Of a stretch of 64,000 nucleotides of DNA, positions 16,953-26,262 are shown piece by piece. A model generated the notes under the pieces. The model did no database searches. It had not been told where the DNA came from and worked only from the letters and a program-made list of their open reading frames with translations. Each line of letters opens with the position of its first letter. Positions within the stretch are counted from its first letter, which is position 1. This DNA is from Flavobacteriales bacterium (GTDB lineage: Bacteria; Bacteroidota; Bacteroidia; Flavobacteriales_G; Salibacteraceae), in contig JABJJW010000012.1 of NCBI GenBank assembly GCA_018660685.1, positions 310,001 to 374,000 of the forward strand. Reading direction: 5' to 3'. The translations under genes and the position numbers were made by a program.

Positions 16953-17837
16953 ATGGCCGACTATCTCAAAATCATCTCAGATTCTTTCACTGGATACTGG
17001 AATTATCTGATTTCGGAGATAACCACATTCGCGTGGCACAACTACTTCTGGTGGCTCGTCGGACTTTCTGTCTTGGTATGGGCACTTGAACTAGCATTGC
17101 CATGGAGAATAGAGCAGAAATCCATCAGACGAGACTTTTGGCTTGACGGGTTTTACATGTTTTTCAACTTCTTTCTTTTTTCTCTTGTTGGCTACAACGC
17201 GATATCCAATGTGGCCGTTGAGGCTTTTGGAGACTTGTTGGGCATTGTAGGCATAACAAACTTGGTCGCAATCGAAGTTTCGAGCTGGCCAATCTTGGTT
17301 CAGTTTGCTTTGATGTTCTTCATTGCAGATTTCGTGCAATGGAATATTCATAGACTGCTCCATCGCGTTCCATGGCTGTGGGAATTCCATAAAATTCATC
17401 ACAGCGTAAAGGAGATGGGTTTCGCAGCACATCTCAGATTTCATTGGATGGAAACGATTGTGTACAAGTCCATTCAGTATTTACCTCTGGGAATGATTGG
17501 CTTTGGCATCCAAGATTTTTTCGTTTTGCACATTTTCACCGTTGCCATTGGTCACTTAAATCACGCCAATGTTGGATGGGACTACGGCCCACTGAAGTAC
17601 TTCCTAAACAATCCTAGGATGCACATTTGGCATCACGCTAAAGACATTCCTGAAGATCGGAAGTTCGGAATCAACTTTGGTATTTCGTTGAGTCTGTGGG
17701 ATTACATATTCGGAACGGCTTGGATCCCAAAACCAGGTCGTGACATTGAACTAGGCTACGAGGATGTGGACAAGATGCCTACAGGATTTATTGCCCAAAC
17801 CATTCGTCCATTTCAAGCTCTTTTTTCGCGGTCCTGA
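16953..17837 (+). CDS. fatty acid hydroxylase / sterol desaturase superfamily protein
   Basis: Membrane-bound di-iron oxygenase family protein of 294 residues. The histidine clusters are present: HRLLH at about 133-137, HKIHH at about 146-150, HLNHANVGWDYG further on and HIWHHAKD near the C-terminus. Several hydrophobic segments precede the first cluster. Such enzymes hydroxylate or desaturate lipids with O2, and the substrate here is not predictable. It lies 8 bp after the rhodanese lipoprotein and 29 bp before the Crp/Fnr gene, on the same strand. Confidence 0.88.
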   Translation: MADYLKIISDSFTGYWNYLISEITTFAWHNYFWWLVGLSVLVWALELALPWRIEQKSIRRDFWLDGFYMFFNFFLFSLVGYNAISNVAVEAFGDLLGIVGITNLVAIEVSSWPILVQFALMFFIADFVQWNIHRLLHRVPWLWEFHKIHHSVKEMGFAAHLRFHWMETIVYKSIQYLPLGMIGFGIQDFFVLHIFTVAIGHLNHANVGWDYGPLKYFLNNPRMHIWHHAKDIPEDRKFGINFGISLSLWDYIFGTAWIPKPGRDIELGYEDVDKMPTGFIAQTIRPFQALFSRS

Positions 17838-17841
17838 GCCG

Positions 17842-17849
17842 TATATTTG
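17842..17849 (+). promoter_or_regulatory. candidate -7 promoter element of the Crp/Fnr gene
   Basis: TATATTTG matches TAnnTTTG exactly and ends 17 bp before the ATG at 17867. The -33 region is T-rich without a clear TTTG. It may give the regulator an independent transcript. Confidence 0.4.
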
Positions 17850-17866
17850 GTTCATAACCTCAGTCT

Positions 17867-18517
17867 ATGAACCAAGAGATACACCAGATTCTTACAGATC
17901 AGTTTGGCGTGTTTGAACCCGAACTGATCAATACCTTGGCAGATATCGGCACGATAAAATCGTTTGAAGAAGGCGATGAATTGATGCGAACCGGCCAGTA
18001 TTTCAAATCGACCATGCTCATCGTAGATGGACTTGTGAAGCTCTATCGTGAGGATGATGAATCAAACGAATTCTTCGTGTACTTCATCGAGCCGGGTAAT
18101 GCTTGTGCTCTGTCCATGGTCTGTGCTTCTCAGCAGCTCACCTCCGAAGTGATGGCCAAAGCATTGAAGCCTACCAAGGCTATCCTCGTTCCTATCGAAC
18201 AGATGGATGAATTGATGTTGAAGTACAAGTCATGGTACTATTTTGTTCTTGAAACATATCGTTCGCGGTTCGAGGAATTGCTTTCTGTGGTCGATGCTAT
18301 CGCCTTCAAAGCCATGGACGATCGATTGATATTCTATCTTGGCAAACAAGTGGATACGCTTCAATCAAATTTGATCAGTACGACCCACCAAGAAATTGCG
18401 ACGGATTTGAATACTTCTCGGGAAGTCATTTCTCGGCTGCTCAAAAAAATGGAGCAGAAGCGAATGATCAAGTTGCACAGAAACAAAATTGAAGTACTAG
18501 AAGAACTACATGCTTAG
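17867..18517 (+). CDS. Crp/Fnr family transcriptional regulator
   Basis: Regulator of 216 residues with an N-terminal cyclic-nucleotide-binding-type beta-roll (about 20-125) and a C-terminal winged helix (about 150-205). The HTH reads THQEIATDLNTSREVISRLLKKMEQK. No Fnr-like N-terminal cysteine cluster is present, so an oxygen-sensing iron-sulfur cluster is unlikely. The roll lacks an obvious cAMP phosphate-binding RSAR-type motif, so the ligand is open. Its position at the end of a rhodanese/hydroxylase operon suggests it controls that operon. It overlaps the next gene by 8 bp. Confidence 0.9.
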   Translation: MNQEIHQILTDQFGVFEPELINTLADIGTIKSFEEGDELMRTGQYFKSTMLIVDGLVKLYREDDESNEFFVYFIEPGNACALSMVCASQQLTSEVMAKALKPTKAILVPIEQMDELMLKYKSWYYFVLETYRSRFEELLSVVDAIAFKAMDDRLIFYLGKQVDTLQSNLISTTHQEIATDLNTSREVISRLLKKMEQKRMIKLHRNKIEVLEELHA

Positions 18518-19280
18518 ATCGCTATCGTACTACACCAAGGCCATTCATTTTCTATTTAGTAAAGGGCTTGGTTGGTTTATGGTATTCCCAATAATCATTA
18601 CCATTCTTGTGTTCATTGGTGGCTTCTCATTGACAAATTGGGCAACGGACGCAGTTTATGCAATACTGAACGATTGGGTCGGCGAAATGAGCTGGCTACC
18701 TGATTGGGCAAGTTGGATTCGAGACGCGATCTACTGGCTGGTTTGGCTTATTCTCAGAGTCATGCTCTACTTCGTGCTTGCCTTTGTGGGCGGATCGATC
18801 ATCCTCTTGTTGATGGCTCCGATTCTAACCTGGCTCAGTGAAAAAGTTGCCGCCAAAATGGGGAAGGACGTTCCAGAATTCAATCTAGTTCAATTCATGC
18901 GCGATCTTACTCGAGCAGCTGGACTAGCCATTAAGAATGGAGTCATTCAATTGGGGCTTTCCATTGGTTGCTTCATTCTTGGATTCGTCCCAGTAATCGG
19001 GCTAGCAGCACCATTCTTGCTCTTTGGAATCAACGCTTACTTCTATGGATACAACTTCATGGACTATACTCTAGAAAGGAGGAAGTTGAGCGCTAGAGAG
19101 AGTAACTCATTCGTTTGGACCAATCGATTCCAGTCAATCGGCTTGGGCTCGCCTTATGCACTTTGGATCTTGGTTCCGGTTATTGGACCGGTTACTTCCG
19201 GGTTTGTGGCCGTTTTCGCCACCGTGGCCGCGACGCTTTCATTGGAAGATCAACCAACAGGTGATGTTGCGCATCTATAA
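18510..19280 (+). CDS. EI24/CysZ-like membrane protein
   Basis: Integral membrane protein of 256 residues. Hydrophobic segments lie around 20-45, 75-110, 145-180 and 215-240, separated by an amphipathic loop containing LSEKVAAKMGKDVPEF. The pattern fits the EI24 family, whose bacterial member CysZ moves sulfate into the cytosol. With TauE/SafE and two rhodaneses nearby, a sulfur-anion role is attractive but inferred. The start overlaps the Crp/Fnr stop by 8 bp, so the two are translationally linked. Confidence 0.78.
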   Translation: MLRSLSYYTKAIHFLFSKGLGWFMVFPIIITILVFIGGFSLTNWATDAVYAILNDWVGEMSWLPDWASWIRDAIYWLVWLILRVMLYFVLAFVGGSIILLLMAPILTWLSEKVAAKMGKDVPEFNLVQFMRDLTRAAGLAIKNGVIQLGLSIGCFILGFVPVIGLAAPFLLFGINAYFYGYNFMDYTLERRKLSARESNSFVWTNRFQSIGLGSPYALWILVPVIGPVTSGFVAVFATVAATLSLEDQPTGDVAHL

Positions 19281-19300
19281 CGAGAACTTTGAACCTATCT

Positions 19301-19945
19301 ATGAAATTACTTGCCCTTTCTTTGCTCACCATTCTATTGGCCTCCTTTTCGAGCTGCAAGGAGTACTCCCTTGACCAAGAAACGATTGACTTAATCGACT
19401 CAGCCACAGCGAGGCACTACAGCCATTTTGACGAATTCGATTCTAACTTAGGATGGCTTGCCGAGGATTATAACTTGGGACAGATTGAAGCTGATCATTA
19501 CATCGACTTAGGAGTGTTGAGTCTTAATGCATATCAAGGGGAAGATTGTGACAGACAAAGTGTTGAGTTTGGGTTTGAGCTTGATGGTGAGCTAGCTACT
19601 CTTTTTGCCGAAGAAGAAGACATTCACATAGAGATCGAGATTAATCGTGCGGTGACGAGCGCCTTAGGATCCAATTCATTCAGCTATTCGTATGGGTATA
19701 CTACCACAAGAATCTACTTTGAACAAATTGAAGATGTTACCTGTTTCGAGCTGATACTCGATAAAGGCGAAATTAAAGAGGCCTACTCCAATGGAGAGGT
19801 CGTTATAAATTATTGGATCTCGAGCTTTAATTCGAGCATCCCAAGTTCAAAGTTTGAATTTGAATCCGACGCCTGCGGACCAGACCTGTATGCCGGTGCC
19901 GAAATGGAAATCGATCGTTTCTCGATCTTCAGAACTCGGGATTAG
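19301..19945 (+). CDS. predicted lipoprotein of unknown function
   Basis: Exported protein of 214 residues. The ATG at 19301 is chosen over the in-frame TTG at 19289; it gives the signal MKLLALSLLTILLASFSSC with the lipidated cysteine at about 19. The mature part is very acidic and probably beta-rich (EEEDIHIEIEINRAV). Three further cysteines occur (GEDCDR, VTCFE, DACGP). I do not recognise a family. Its stop codon overlaps that of the convergent DUF6438 gene by 4 bp (TTAG). Confidence 0.75.
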   Translation: MKLLALSLLTILLASFSSCKEYSLDQETIDLIDSATARHYSHFDEFDSNLGWLAEDYNLGQIEADHYIDLGVLSLNAYQGEDCDRQSVEFGFELDGELATLFAEEEDIHIEIEINRAVTSALGSNSFSYSYGYTTTRIYFEQIEDVTCFELILDKGEIKEAYSNGEVVINYWISSFNSSIPSSKFEFESDACGPDLYAGAEMEIDRFSIFRTRD

Positions 19946-20559
19946 TCTTCCTTCTTTTCTGGCTTATACGGATACCACTGTAGATCCTTAATAAAGGTTT
20001 CGAGTTCCGTTTCCAACTCTCTCAAGTCATCAGGGGCATTCATTCGATGGTATGTCCAGTGCGTACCGTTTTCTGATTTGATAATGGTTGTCGTAGATGG
20101 AAGATCCGTCACCGGGGCATCATAAACATGATCCATTTTGAAAAAGCCATGATCGTTGGCCAGTTTCAAGATTCGGTCGATGTGATCTTCCGTGAACCCC
20201 GTTTGATAATAACCCGCATAATCAAAATTTTGCTTGGCCTCCATGACGGCGTGCCCATCTAGGTACACATTGACTTCGTACACTGGACATTTACCAAAAC
20301 AAGGAGTTCGTTTGAAACGCAGAAACAAATTCTCCGCATACTCAGGCTGATACTTTGAAAGGTCGACTTGCTGCTTCGGTTCGACAGGCGCTGCCTGATC
20401 AACGGACTCTGCAGCTTCATAATCTGCCGTCGCAATCTCTTTCTTCTCTGCCTTACTTTTCTCAACCCTAGCCGCACTCTTATCGGTAGATTTCTGATTG
20501 TTTTTGCAGCTGCTAAAAGCCACAAGAGCAATCATCGGAAGTATAAGTAGATTCTTCAT
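19942..20559 (-). CDS. DUF6438-type lipoprotein
   Basis: Lipoprotein of 205 residues. The open frame extends upstream to 20685 into yidC, but the ATG at 20559 gives a proper signal, MKNLLILPMIALVAFSSC, so I use it. The mature N-terminus is a charged, Ala/Lys/Glu-rich linker of about 60 residues. The C-terminal domain begins LFLRFKRTPCFGKCPVYEV, the motif by which I recognise DUF6438. The CxxxC pair could be redox-active or metal-binding. It lies 4 bp after the yidC stop and is probably cotranscribed with it. Function is not known. Confidence 0.8.
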   Translation of the reverse strand: MKNLLILPMIALVAFSSCKNNQKSTDKSAARVEKSKAEKKEIATADYEAAESVDQAAPVEPKQQVDLSKYQPEYAENLFLRFKRTPCFGKCPVYEVNVYLDGHAVMEAKQNFDYAGYYQTGFTEDHIDRILKLANDHGFFKMDHVYDAPVTDLPSTTTIIKSENGTHWTYHRMNAPDDLRELETELETFIKDLQWYPYKPEKKED

Positions 20560-20563
20560 TGCC

Positions 20564-22456
20564 TTATTTTTTTGGAGGTTGATAACCCCGATTCTTCGCC
20601 ATTTTCTCAAGCCTTTTCTGGAACTTACTCTTCGTTTTAGTCTTCGTCTTGTTAGCCTGAATCTTCGCACGAATTGCATCGTCATTGATGAAGTATCGTT
20701 TGATGACGAACTGCTGTATCATCGTAATGACATTGGCCATGAAATAATAGTAACTCAAACCTGAAGAGTAGCTATTGAAGAAGAACAACAACATGAACGG
20801 CATGAAGTAGATCATCATCTTCATTTGTGGCATTTGTGCATTAGCGCCACCGGACATATCCATGTTATACTTCGAATAGAAGAATGTAGAAATGGCCATT
20901 AACAATGTGAACAAGCTGATGTGATCTCCATAAAATGGAATTTCCCATGGCAAGCTGTAGATCGAGTCATAAGACGATAAATCCTCAGCCCAGAGAAATG
21001 ATTCTTGTCTCAATTCAATACTTGCGGGGAAGAATCGGAACATCGCATAAAGTATCGGGAGCTGGAGGAGCATCGGCACACAACCAGCCATAGGATTAAC
21101 CCCCGCTTGTCGATACAGCCCCATGACAGCCTGCTGCTTTTGCATGGCGTCCTTATTTTCGTACTTCTTGTTAAGCTCATCGACCTCTGGCTTCAAAGCC
21201 TTCATTCTCGCGCTGGAAACGTAGTTCTTCCACGTCAGCGGAAATAGAATCAGCTTGATAAAAATCGTTAGAATCAGGATAATAATTCCATATCCCAAGC
21301 CCGTATTATTATCCAGAATGTTGAATGTTGGAATGACCAAAAACCGGTTGACCCAGCCAAAAATTGCCCAGCCCAGATCAATCTGATCTTCAAGACCTAT
21401 TTCAAGATTCTTGAGTGTTTGATAGTGATTTGGTCCGAGGTAGATCTGAAAAGGAAATGATGGATTGCGATCGTTCCCAAATTCCATTCCCATGGTCGCC
21501 GCCATTCCTTTGGTGTATTCTTCATCGTCCAATTCGATGGTTTCAACCGACGACCCTTCTTTGCTGAAACCTAGTTCAGAAATCAATGCTGCCGAGAAAA
21601 ATTGTTGTTTGAACGCCACCCATTGAATCGTCGCCTCTAGGTCTTCTTTCTCATAGCTACCTTCAGAAACATAGTCCGCAGCATCTTCCATGTACTTGTA
21701 GTACATCGTGGTTTTCATCTGCTCTTGCTCCCTACTCTTTTCATGAAATGGTGCTTGCAATTCCCATGACAGTTCGAACATGTCTTCGCTAGCTCGCAGA
21801 AGATTGTCCATTCCTACTACTTCAATGTTCGCATCGACCAAATAGCTTCCATCTTCCGGAAGGCCATATGATACTTCAAGGTATTGTTGCTCCGTTTGAC
21901 CGTAAATCCGGTACACAGCCTTAGACGAAGTCATCTGTTCTTCAACCGGAGTCCAGTAGAGTTCAGAACTCGCGAGTTCTGTGTTTTGATCAGCCCAGAA
22001 AAGGAAGTTGAATTTGGAGGTTGATTCATCAAACAGCAAAAGGGGCATAGAGTCATAAGTGACATATTCCTTCAGCTCGCCTCTCACAGGAGCAGCTCCT
22101 TTGTTTGATATATTGAGTCTTACAAGGTCATTCTCAATGACATGCACCGTTTCTTGTCCCTGCGCTGCAGCTGCGAACGATCCAAATCGTTGCTTATGTC
22201 TAATCCGATCCAACGAATCTTGAAGAGCTTGGGCAGTCGAATCGAGGGTGCTCGTTACTTGTTCAACGGTATCTTCTCGTGGGCTGATTGCAACAGTCTC
22301 GGCTTCTCGTTCAGCTCTTTCTGCTTGAACATTCTCGATGCTGTCATTGGCTCGTTCATGAGCTTCAATCTCCTCTTGTGAAGGCTGCATCCAAAGAGAA
22401 TATCCAATAAGGATGGCTCCAATCAATAACAGCCCAGTCAACGTATTCCTATCCAT
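20564..22456 (-). CDS. yidC: membrane protein insertase YidC
   Basis: Inner-membrane insertase of 630 residues, the usual length in Bacteroidetes. An N-terminal transmembrane anchor (LTGLLLIGAILIGYSLWM) is followed by a large periplasmic beta domain to about residue 350. The conserved Oxa1/YidC core comes next: IILILTIFIKLILFPLTWKN, MKALKPEVDELNKKY, MGLYRQAGVNPMAGCVPMLL and the last helices near SYYYFMANVITMIQQFVIKR. The C-terminus is strongly basic, suited to ribosome contact. It works with Sec or alone to insert membrane proteins. Confidence 0.97.
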   Translation of the reverse strand: MDRNTLTGLLLIGAILIGYSLWMQPSQEEIEAHERANDSIENVQAERAEREAETVAISPREDTVEQVTSTLDSTAQALQDSLDRIRHKQRFGSFAAAAQGQETVHVIENDLVRLNISNKGAAPVRGELKEYVTYDSMPLLLFDESTSKFNFLFWADQNTELASSELYWTPVEEQMTSSKAVYRIYGQTEQQYLEVSYGLPEDGSYLVDANIEVVGMDNLLRASEDMFELSWELQAPFHEKSREQEQMKTTMYYKYMEDAADYVSEGSYEKEDLEATIQWVAFKQQFFSAALISELGFSKEGSSVETIELDDEEYTKGMAATMGMEFGNDRNPSFPFQIYLGPNHYQTLKNLEIGLEDQIDLGWAIFGWVNRFLVIPTFNILDNNTGLGYGIIILILTIFIKLILFPLTWKNYVSSARMKALKPEVDELNKKYENKDAMQKQQAVMGLYRQAGVNPMAGCVPMLLQLPILYAMFRFFPASIELRQESFLWAEDLSSYDSIYSLPWEIPFYGDHISLFTLLMAISTFFYSKYNMDMSGGANAQMPQMKMMIYFMPFMLLFFFNSYSSGLSYYYFMANVITMIQQFVIKRYFINDDAIRAKIQANKTKTKTKSKFQKRLEKMAKNRGYQPPKK

Positions 22457-22480
22457 TTCTCAGGTCTTTCTTAAGCGCGG

Positions 22481-22488
22481 CAAAGGTA
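22481..22488 (-). promoter_or_regulatory. candidate -7 promoter element of yidC
   Basis: On the minus strand this is TACCTTTG, matching TAnnTTTG, 25 bp upstream of the yidC ATG. No -33 element is evident at normal spacing. Confidence 0.4.
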
Positions 22489-22568
22489 TATTTTCAGGTC
22501 AAGTACCATGCCGTGATATGTTGAATGGCATTGTGGCATACATGAAGATTGTCTCTTCTCTCCTAAAC

Positions 22569-23687
22569 CTACTTTAGATACCTGAAGTCGTGGTTGTTTT
22601 TGATTTTCTGGAGGGAGTGATATATTAATTCAATCACACTTTCGACATCATCCTTGTGCACCATCTCAACCGTCGTGTGCATGTAGCGCAGCGGAAGTGA
22701 AATCAGCGCAGCAGCTACTCCACCGGCTCCAAACGCAAATGCATCCGTGTCCGTTCCAGTAAAACGACTAGCGGCCATTCGTTGGAAGTCAATTTTATTA
22801 TCGTCAGCCGTTTTAAGAATGAGCTTCAACAAATTGTTCTGGACGCTCGGGGCATAGCTAATTACAGGTCCGTCACCTGATTTGAAATCGCCTTGCTCCA
22901 ACTTCTTGATCATTGGTGTATTGGTATCGTGGCATACATCCGTCACGATGGCAACGTCAGGCCGAATTCGTTCAACGATCATTTCTGCTCCTCGAAGACC
23001 TATTTCCTCTTGAACGGAGTTAACGATGTAAAGACCAAATGGCAACTTGACCTTGTTCTCCTTCAACAGGCGCGCCACCTGGGCGATCATGAATCCGCCC
23101 ATTCGGTTATCCAAGGCACGACCAACGAGATGATCTTTATTTAGTATCATGAACTCATCTGGATAGGTAATCACACATCCTACATGTATTCCCATGTCCA
23201 ACACGGCTTTCTTAGTTCTTGCCCCACAATCAAGGAAGATATTGTCTGCTTTGGGAGTTTCTTCCTTCCCAGCTCTACGGGTGTGGATTGCAGGCCAACC
23301 AAATACTGCTGGTACTTCCCCTTTATCTGTGTGGATGATGACTCTTTTTGACGGCGCAATCTGGTGATCAGAGCCTCCATTCCTTTTCACATAGATGAAT
23401 CCGCTGTCATCAATATAATGAACAAACCAGGAGATTTCATCAGCATGTGCTTCAATTACGACCTTGTATTCAGCTTCCGGATTAACGATGCCGACTACCG
23501 TACCATACGTATCCACGATGTAGTCATCGATGTACGGCTTGATATAATCCAACCAGAGCTTCTGTCCTTCTGACTCGAATCCAGTCGGTGATGCATTGTT
23601 GAGATAACTAGCCAAGAAATCCATGGATTTATCGTTCAACACCTTCATTGACCCTTTTGCCTTTTTAGTACTCTGCTGTTTTGCCAT
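22569..23687 (-). CDS. M42 family metallopeptidase (glutamyl/tetrahedral aminopeptidase-like)
   Basis: Cytosolic zinc or cobalt aminopeptidase of 372 residues. The metal-site residues are in place: H81 and D83 in EAHADEIS, D193 in GRALDNRMGG, E227-E228 in VNSVQEEIGLRG, D250 in VTDVCHD, and a histidine in LRYMHTTVEMVH. A basic N-terminal tail of about 15 residues precedes the domain. Members form large dodecameric particles that trim peptides, complementing proteases such as the ClpXP encoded further on. It stands alone between yidC and a divergent small gene. Confidence 0.92.
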   Translation of the reverse strand: MAKQQSTKKAKGSMKVLNDKSMDFLASYLNNASPTGFESEGQKLWLDYIKPYIDDYIVDTYGTVVGIVNPEAEYKVVIEAHADEISWFVHYIDDSGFIYVKRNGGSDHQIAPSKRVIIHTDKGEVPAVFGWPAIHTRRAGKEETPKADNIFLDCGARTKKAVLDMGIHVGCVITYPDEFMILNKDHLVGRALDNRMGGFMIAQVARLLKENKVKLPFGLYIVNSVQEEIGLRGAEMIVERIRPDVAIVTDVCHDTNTPMIKKLEQGDFKSGDGPVISYAPSVQNNLLKLILKTADDNKIDFQRMAASRFTGTDTDAFAFGAGGVAAALISLPLRYMHTTVEMVHKDDVESVIELIYHSLQKIKNNHDFRYLK

Positions 23688-23774
23688 TCTATATTATTAA
23701 GATGCCGAAAGTATAAAGCCTGATCGATAAATTCCCTTGTCCAAACTGATAGTTTTAATCGCAGATTTGTACTC

Positions 23775-23957
23775 ATGTTCACGACAGGCCGAATAATTTT
23801 CGCAGTATTCTTCTTGGTGGCTTTTGCCGCCTTTCTAATCTGGGCCTATGTGAAAGACGCAAGGCTTCAGAAGCAATATTTCAAAGGCACTGGGTACATC
23901 TTTCTAATATTGACTGCTCTCTGGTTTATCTTCTATTTCTTCGTCAAACTCACATAG
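23775..23957 (+). CDS. small two-helix membrane protein (60 residues)
   Basis: A 60-residue protein with two strongly hydrophobic stretches (IIFAVFFLVAFAAFLIWAYV and YIFLILTALWFIFYFFV) joined by a short basic loop KDARLQKQYFKGTG. The composition, spacing and own intergenic position support a real gene. I recall similar MFTTGR-starting proteins in flavobacteria but cannot confirm. No function can be assigned. Confidence 0.68.
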   Translation: MFTTGRIIFAVFFLVAFAAFLIWAYVKDARLQKQYFKGTGYIFLILTALWFIFYFFVKLT

Positions 23958-23997
23958 CAAGAGCAACCCTTTTGCTTAACTGCCCGTACATTCATAG

Positions 23998-25425
23998 GTG
24001 TTGAGGTTACTCATATTTTCATTTGCCCTAATTCTACTAGGCTCTTGCTCCCAAGGTTCTGCCAAGAAAACCGAAGAGAAAATTGCATACGTGAAACCAT
24101 TAATGCGAGATCTCACCGAGATTAAGGAATCTGGGAAATTGATTGCCCTCACCGATTTCAGCAGTTCGAGTTACTTCATCTACAAGGGAGTTCCGATGGG
24201 GTTTGAGTACGACCTTTTGGAGCGGTTTGCGGATCATGTTGGAGTGGAGCTTTCAATCCAAATTGTGCAAGACATGGATCATGTCATGGATTCTCTGAGC
24301 CATGGACAAGGAGATCTTATTGCCGCTAACTTCACGGTTACACAGCGACGAAAAAACAAGGTTCTGTATTTAGAACCAATTCTCGAAACGCGCCAGGTCC
24401 TCATCCAGAAAATGCCAGAGAACTATTGGAAAATGACCCAAGACCGCCTAGACAAGGCGCTCGTTAGAGATATTTCAGGTTTGATTGGCAAAACCATCCA
24501 TGTACGAAAGGAGACTTCATTTTACACGCGGCTGCTCAACATCATGGATGAAATCGGCGGAATTATCGACGTAGAATTTGCTGGTGACATTGGAACTGAA
24601 AAGCTGATCGAAATGGTTTCCACCGGTGAAATAGAATACACCATGGCGGATGAGAATATTGCCATATTGAACAAAGGGTACTACCCTAATATTGACATTA
24701 AAACGCCGATGAGTTTCAACCAACGGATTGCGTGGGCGACTCGGAAGAATCATGTAGAACTTCAATCGGCTTTCCAAGATTGGTTTGAGCGTTTTAAAAA
24801 GACTGAAGAGTTTGCCATGATTCACCTTAAGTATTTCAAGGCTCGAACAAAACACAGAGAGCGAGTGCTCAGTGAGTATTCTTCTCTTAAGGGAAACAAG
24901 ATTTCGCCTTATGACAAAATCATCAAGAAGGAAGCGGAGCGACTGGATTGGGATTGGAAACTCCTAGCTGCCATGATCTACCAAGAAAGCCACTTTATTC
25001 CCGATGCAGAAGCCTGGACGGGCGCAAGCGGCCTTATGCAGCTTATTCCTGCAACTGCTTCCCGTTTCGGAGCTGATAGTGTTCAAGACCCAAATCAAAA
25101 CATTCACGCTGGAGTGTCATTCTTGTTGACTCTTAAAGAATACTGGTATGAACATCTGCCCGACTCCATAGAAAAGACCAACTATATACTAGGTTCATAC
25201 AATGTTGGTTTGGGGCATGTTCTGGACGCTCAGCGACTTGCCGAAAAGAACGGCAGCGACAAATCAAGCTGGGAAGATGTCGCCATTTATCTCGAGTTGA
25301 AATCACAACGTCAATATTACAAGGACAAGGTGGTGAAACATGGTTACTGTCGGGGACGTGAGCCGGTGAACTATGTCAAGGAAATAAACCAACTCTGGGA
25401 GCATTATAAGAACGCTCCGATTTAA
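23998..25425 (+). CDS. MltF-like membrane-bound lytic murein transglycosylase
   Basis: Lipoprotein of 475 residues with two domains. The start is GTG at 23998 or the adjacent TTG at 24001; no ATG precedes the signal LLIFSFALILLGSC. Residues about 40-270 resemble a type-3 periplasmic solute-binding domain (SGKLIALTDFSSSSYFIYKG ... LLERFADHVGVEL). The C-terminal part (about 305-455) is a soluble-lytic-transglycosylase domain: MIYQESHFIPDAEAWTGASG holds the catalytic glutamate, followed by GLMQLIPATA and a GSYNVGLGH segment. This matches MltF, in which the binding domain regulates peptidoglycan cleavage. Confidence 0.9.
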   Translation: MLRLLIFSFALILLGSCSQGSAKKTEEKIAYVKPLMRDLTEIKESGKLIALTDFSSSSYFIYKGVPMGFEYDLLERFADHVGVELSIQIVQDMDHVMDSLSHGQGDLIAANFTVTQRRKNKVLYLEPILETRQVLIQKMPENYWKMTQDRLDKALVRDISGLIGKTIHVRKETSFYTRLLNIMDEIGGIIDVEFAGDIGTEKLIEMVSTGEIEYTMADENIAILNKGYYPNIDIKTPMSFNQRIAWATRKNHVELQSAFQDWFERFKKTEEFAMIHLKYFKARTKHRERVLSEYSSLKGNKISPYDKIIKKEAERLDWDWKLLAAMIYQESHFIPDAEAWTGASGLMQLIPATASRFGADSVQDPNQNIHAGVSFLLTLKEYWYEHLPDSIEKTNYILGSYNVGLGHVLDAQRLAEKNGSDKSSWEDVAIYLELKSQRQYYKDKVVKHGYCRGREPVNYVKEINQLWEHYKNAPI

Positions 25426-25427
25426 GC

Positions 25428-26210
25428 CTACTTCTTCATCCAGCCTGGCATCGAATCTGGATCTCTTTTAGTCTTTCTTTTTTTCTCTTTCGGCTCTTCA
25501 TGAAATAGATACCGAAAGTCGAGGGTAAGATAGTTTCCAGCTAACTGAAGGTGTGCTTGGTCTGAAATCGCGTTTCGCTCATACAATAGAAAGGAGTGGT
25601 AAATATTTTGAAATGGCAAGTGATAAGAGCCACCAACATAGAAGTACCCAGATTTTTCTGTTCTGAATTCGTAGCCTAGGTTGGCTATCAATCCGACTTT
25701 CATCCAAGAAAGTAAGTTCGTTGTTTCGTTCAAACCTCTTCGAATACCAACATGCTCAAACTCGTCAGAACTTCCTAGGCTACTCACATCTGAAGGGAAG
25801 ACATCGAAGGCTAGTCCAAATGCTGTATTCATGTAAATCTGGTCTGTGAGGCGAATGAATACCATGCCTAACACAGGGACTTCATATCCGTAAATACCAA
25901 ATCTTGTTGTGTCGGCATATGCATCCAGATTGTCAAAAACCGTTGCTTCAAAGTGCCGTTTTACTAAACTGATCCCAGTTTCCATAGAGAAACGCTCATT
26001 GAGACCAATTCTGATGATGCCTCCCATTGAATAACCCAGCTTCTGATTGACGGCGAAATCCAGATTATTTTTCGTCAACGCCGTTTCACCGGTGTTAAAC
26101 AGATTACTCGGAACTATCGGCTTAATCTGAAGCCCAAAGGTGGTCACCCTTTTTTGCGAGTGAACCATGGAGGTTGATCCAATGAGTAATATGATTAATA
26201 GAATTCGCAC
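25428..26210 (-). CDS. predicted outer-membrane beta-barrel protein
   Basis: Exported protein of about 260 residues. The open frame begins upstream at 26294, overlapping the preceding gene; the GTG at 26210 gives a clear signal peptide (RILLIILLIGSTSMVHSQ), so I prefer it. The mature part alternates hydrophobic and polar residues as in outer-membrane barrels (FSMETGISLVKRHFEATVF, YFYVGGSYHLPFQNIYHSF). The C-terminus is a basic, charged tail. It is the last of three same-strand genes after the M23 peptidase. Function unknown. Confidence 0.72.
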   Translation of the reverse strand: MRILLIILLIGSTSMVHSQKRVTTFGLQIKPIVPSNLFNTGETALTKNNLDFAVNQKLGYSMGGIIRIGLNERFSMETGISLVKRHFEATVFDNLDAYADTTRFGIYGYEVPVLGMVFIRLTDQIYMNTAFGLAFDVFPSDVSSLGSSDEFEHVGIRRGLNETTNLLSWMKVGLIANLGYEFRTEKSGYFYVGGSYHLPFQNIYHSFLLYERNAISDQAHLQLAGNYLTLDFRYLFHEEPKEKKRKTKRDPDSMPGWMKK

Positions 26211-26262
26211 CGTACAAATTTCGGCATTGAATAGCAGTCGGAGTAGGGAATTAAGAATTCGG

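Noticed and set aside
20560-20685. 42-residue basic N-terminal extension of the DUF6438 lipoprotein frame
   Set aside because: It overlaps the basic C-terminus of yidC in another frame and would bury the lipoprotein signal; the ATG at 20559 is the sensible start.
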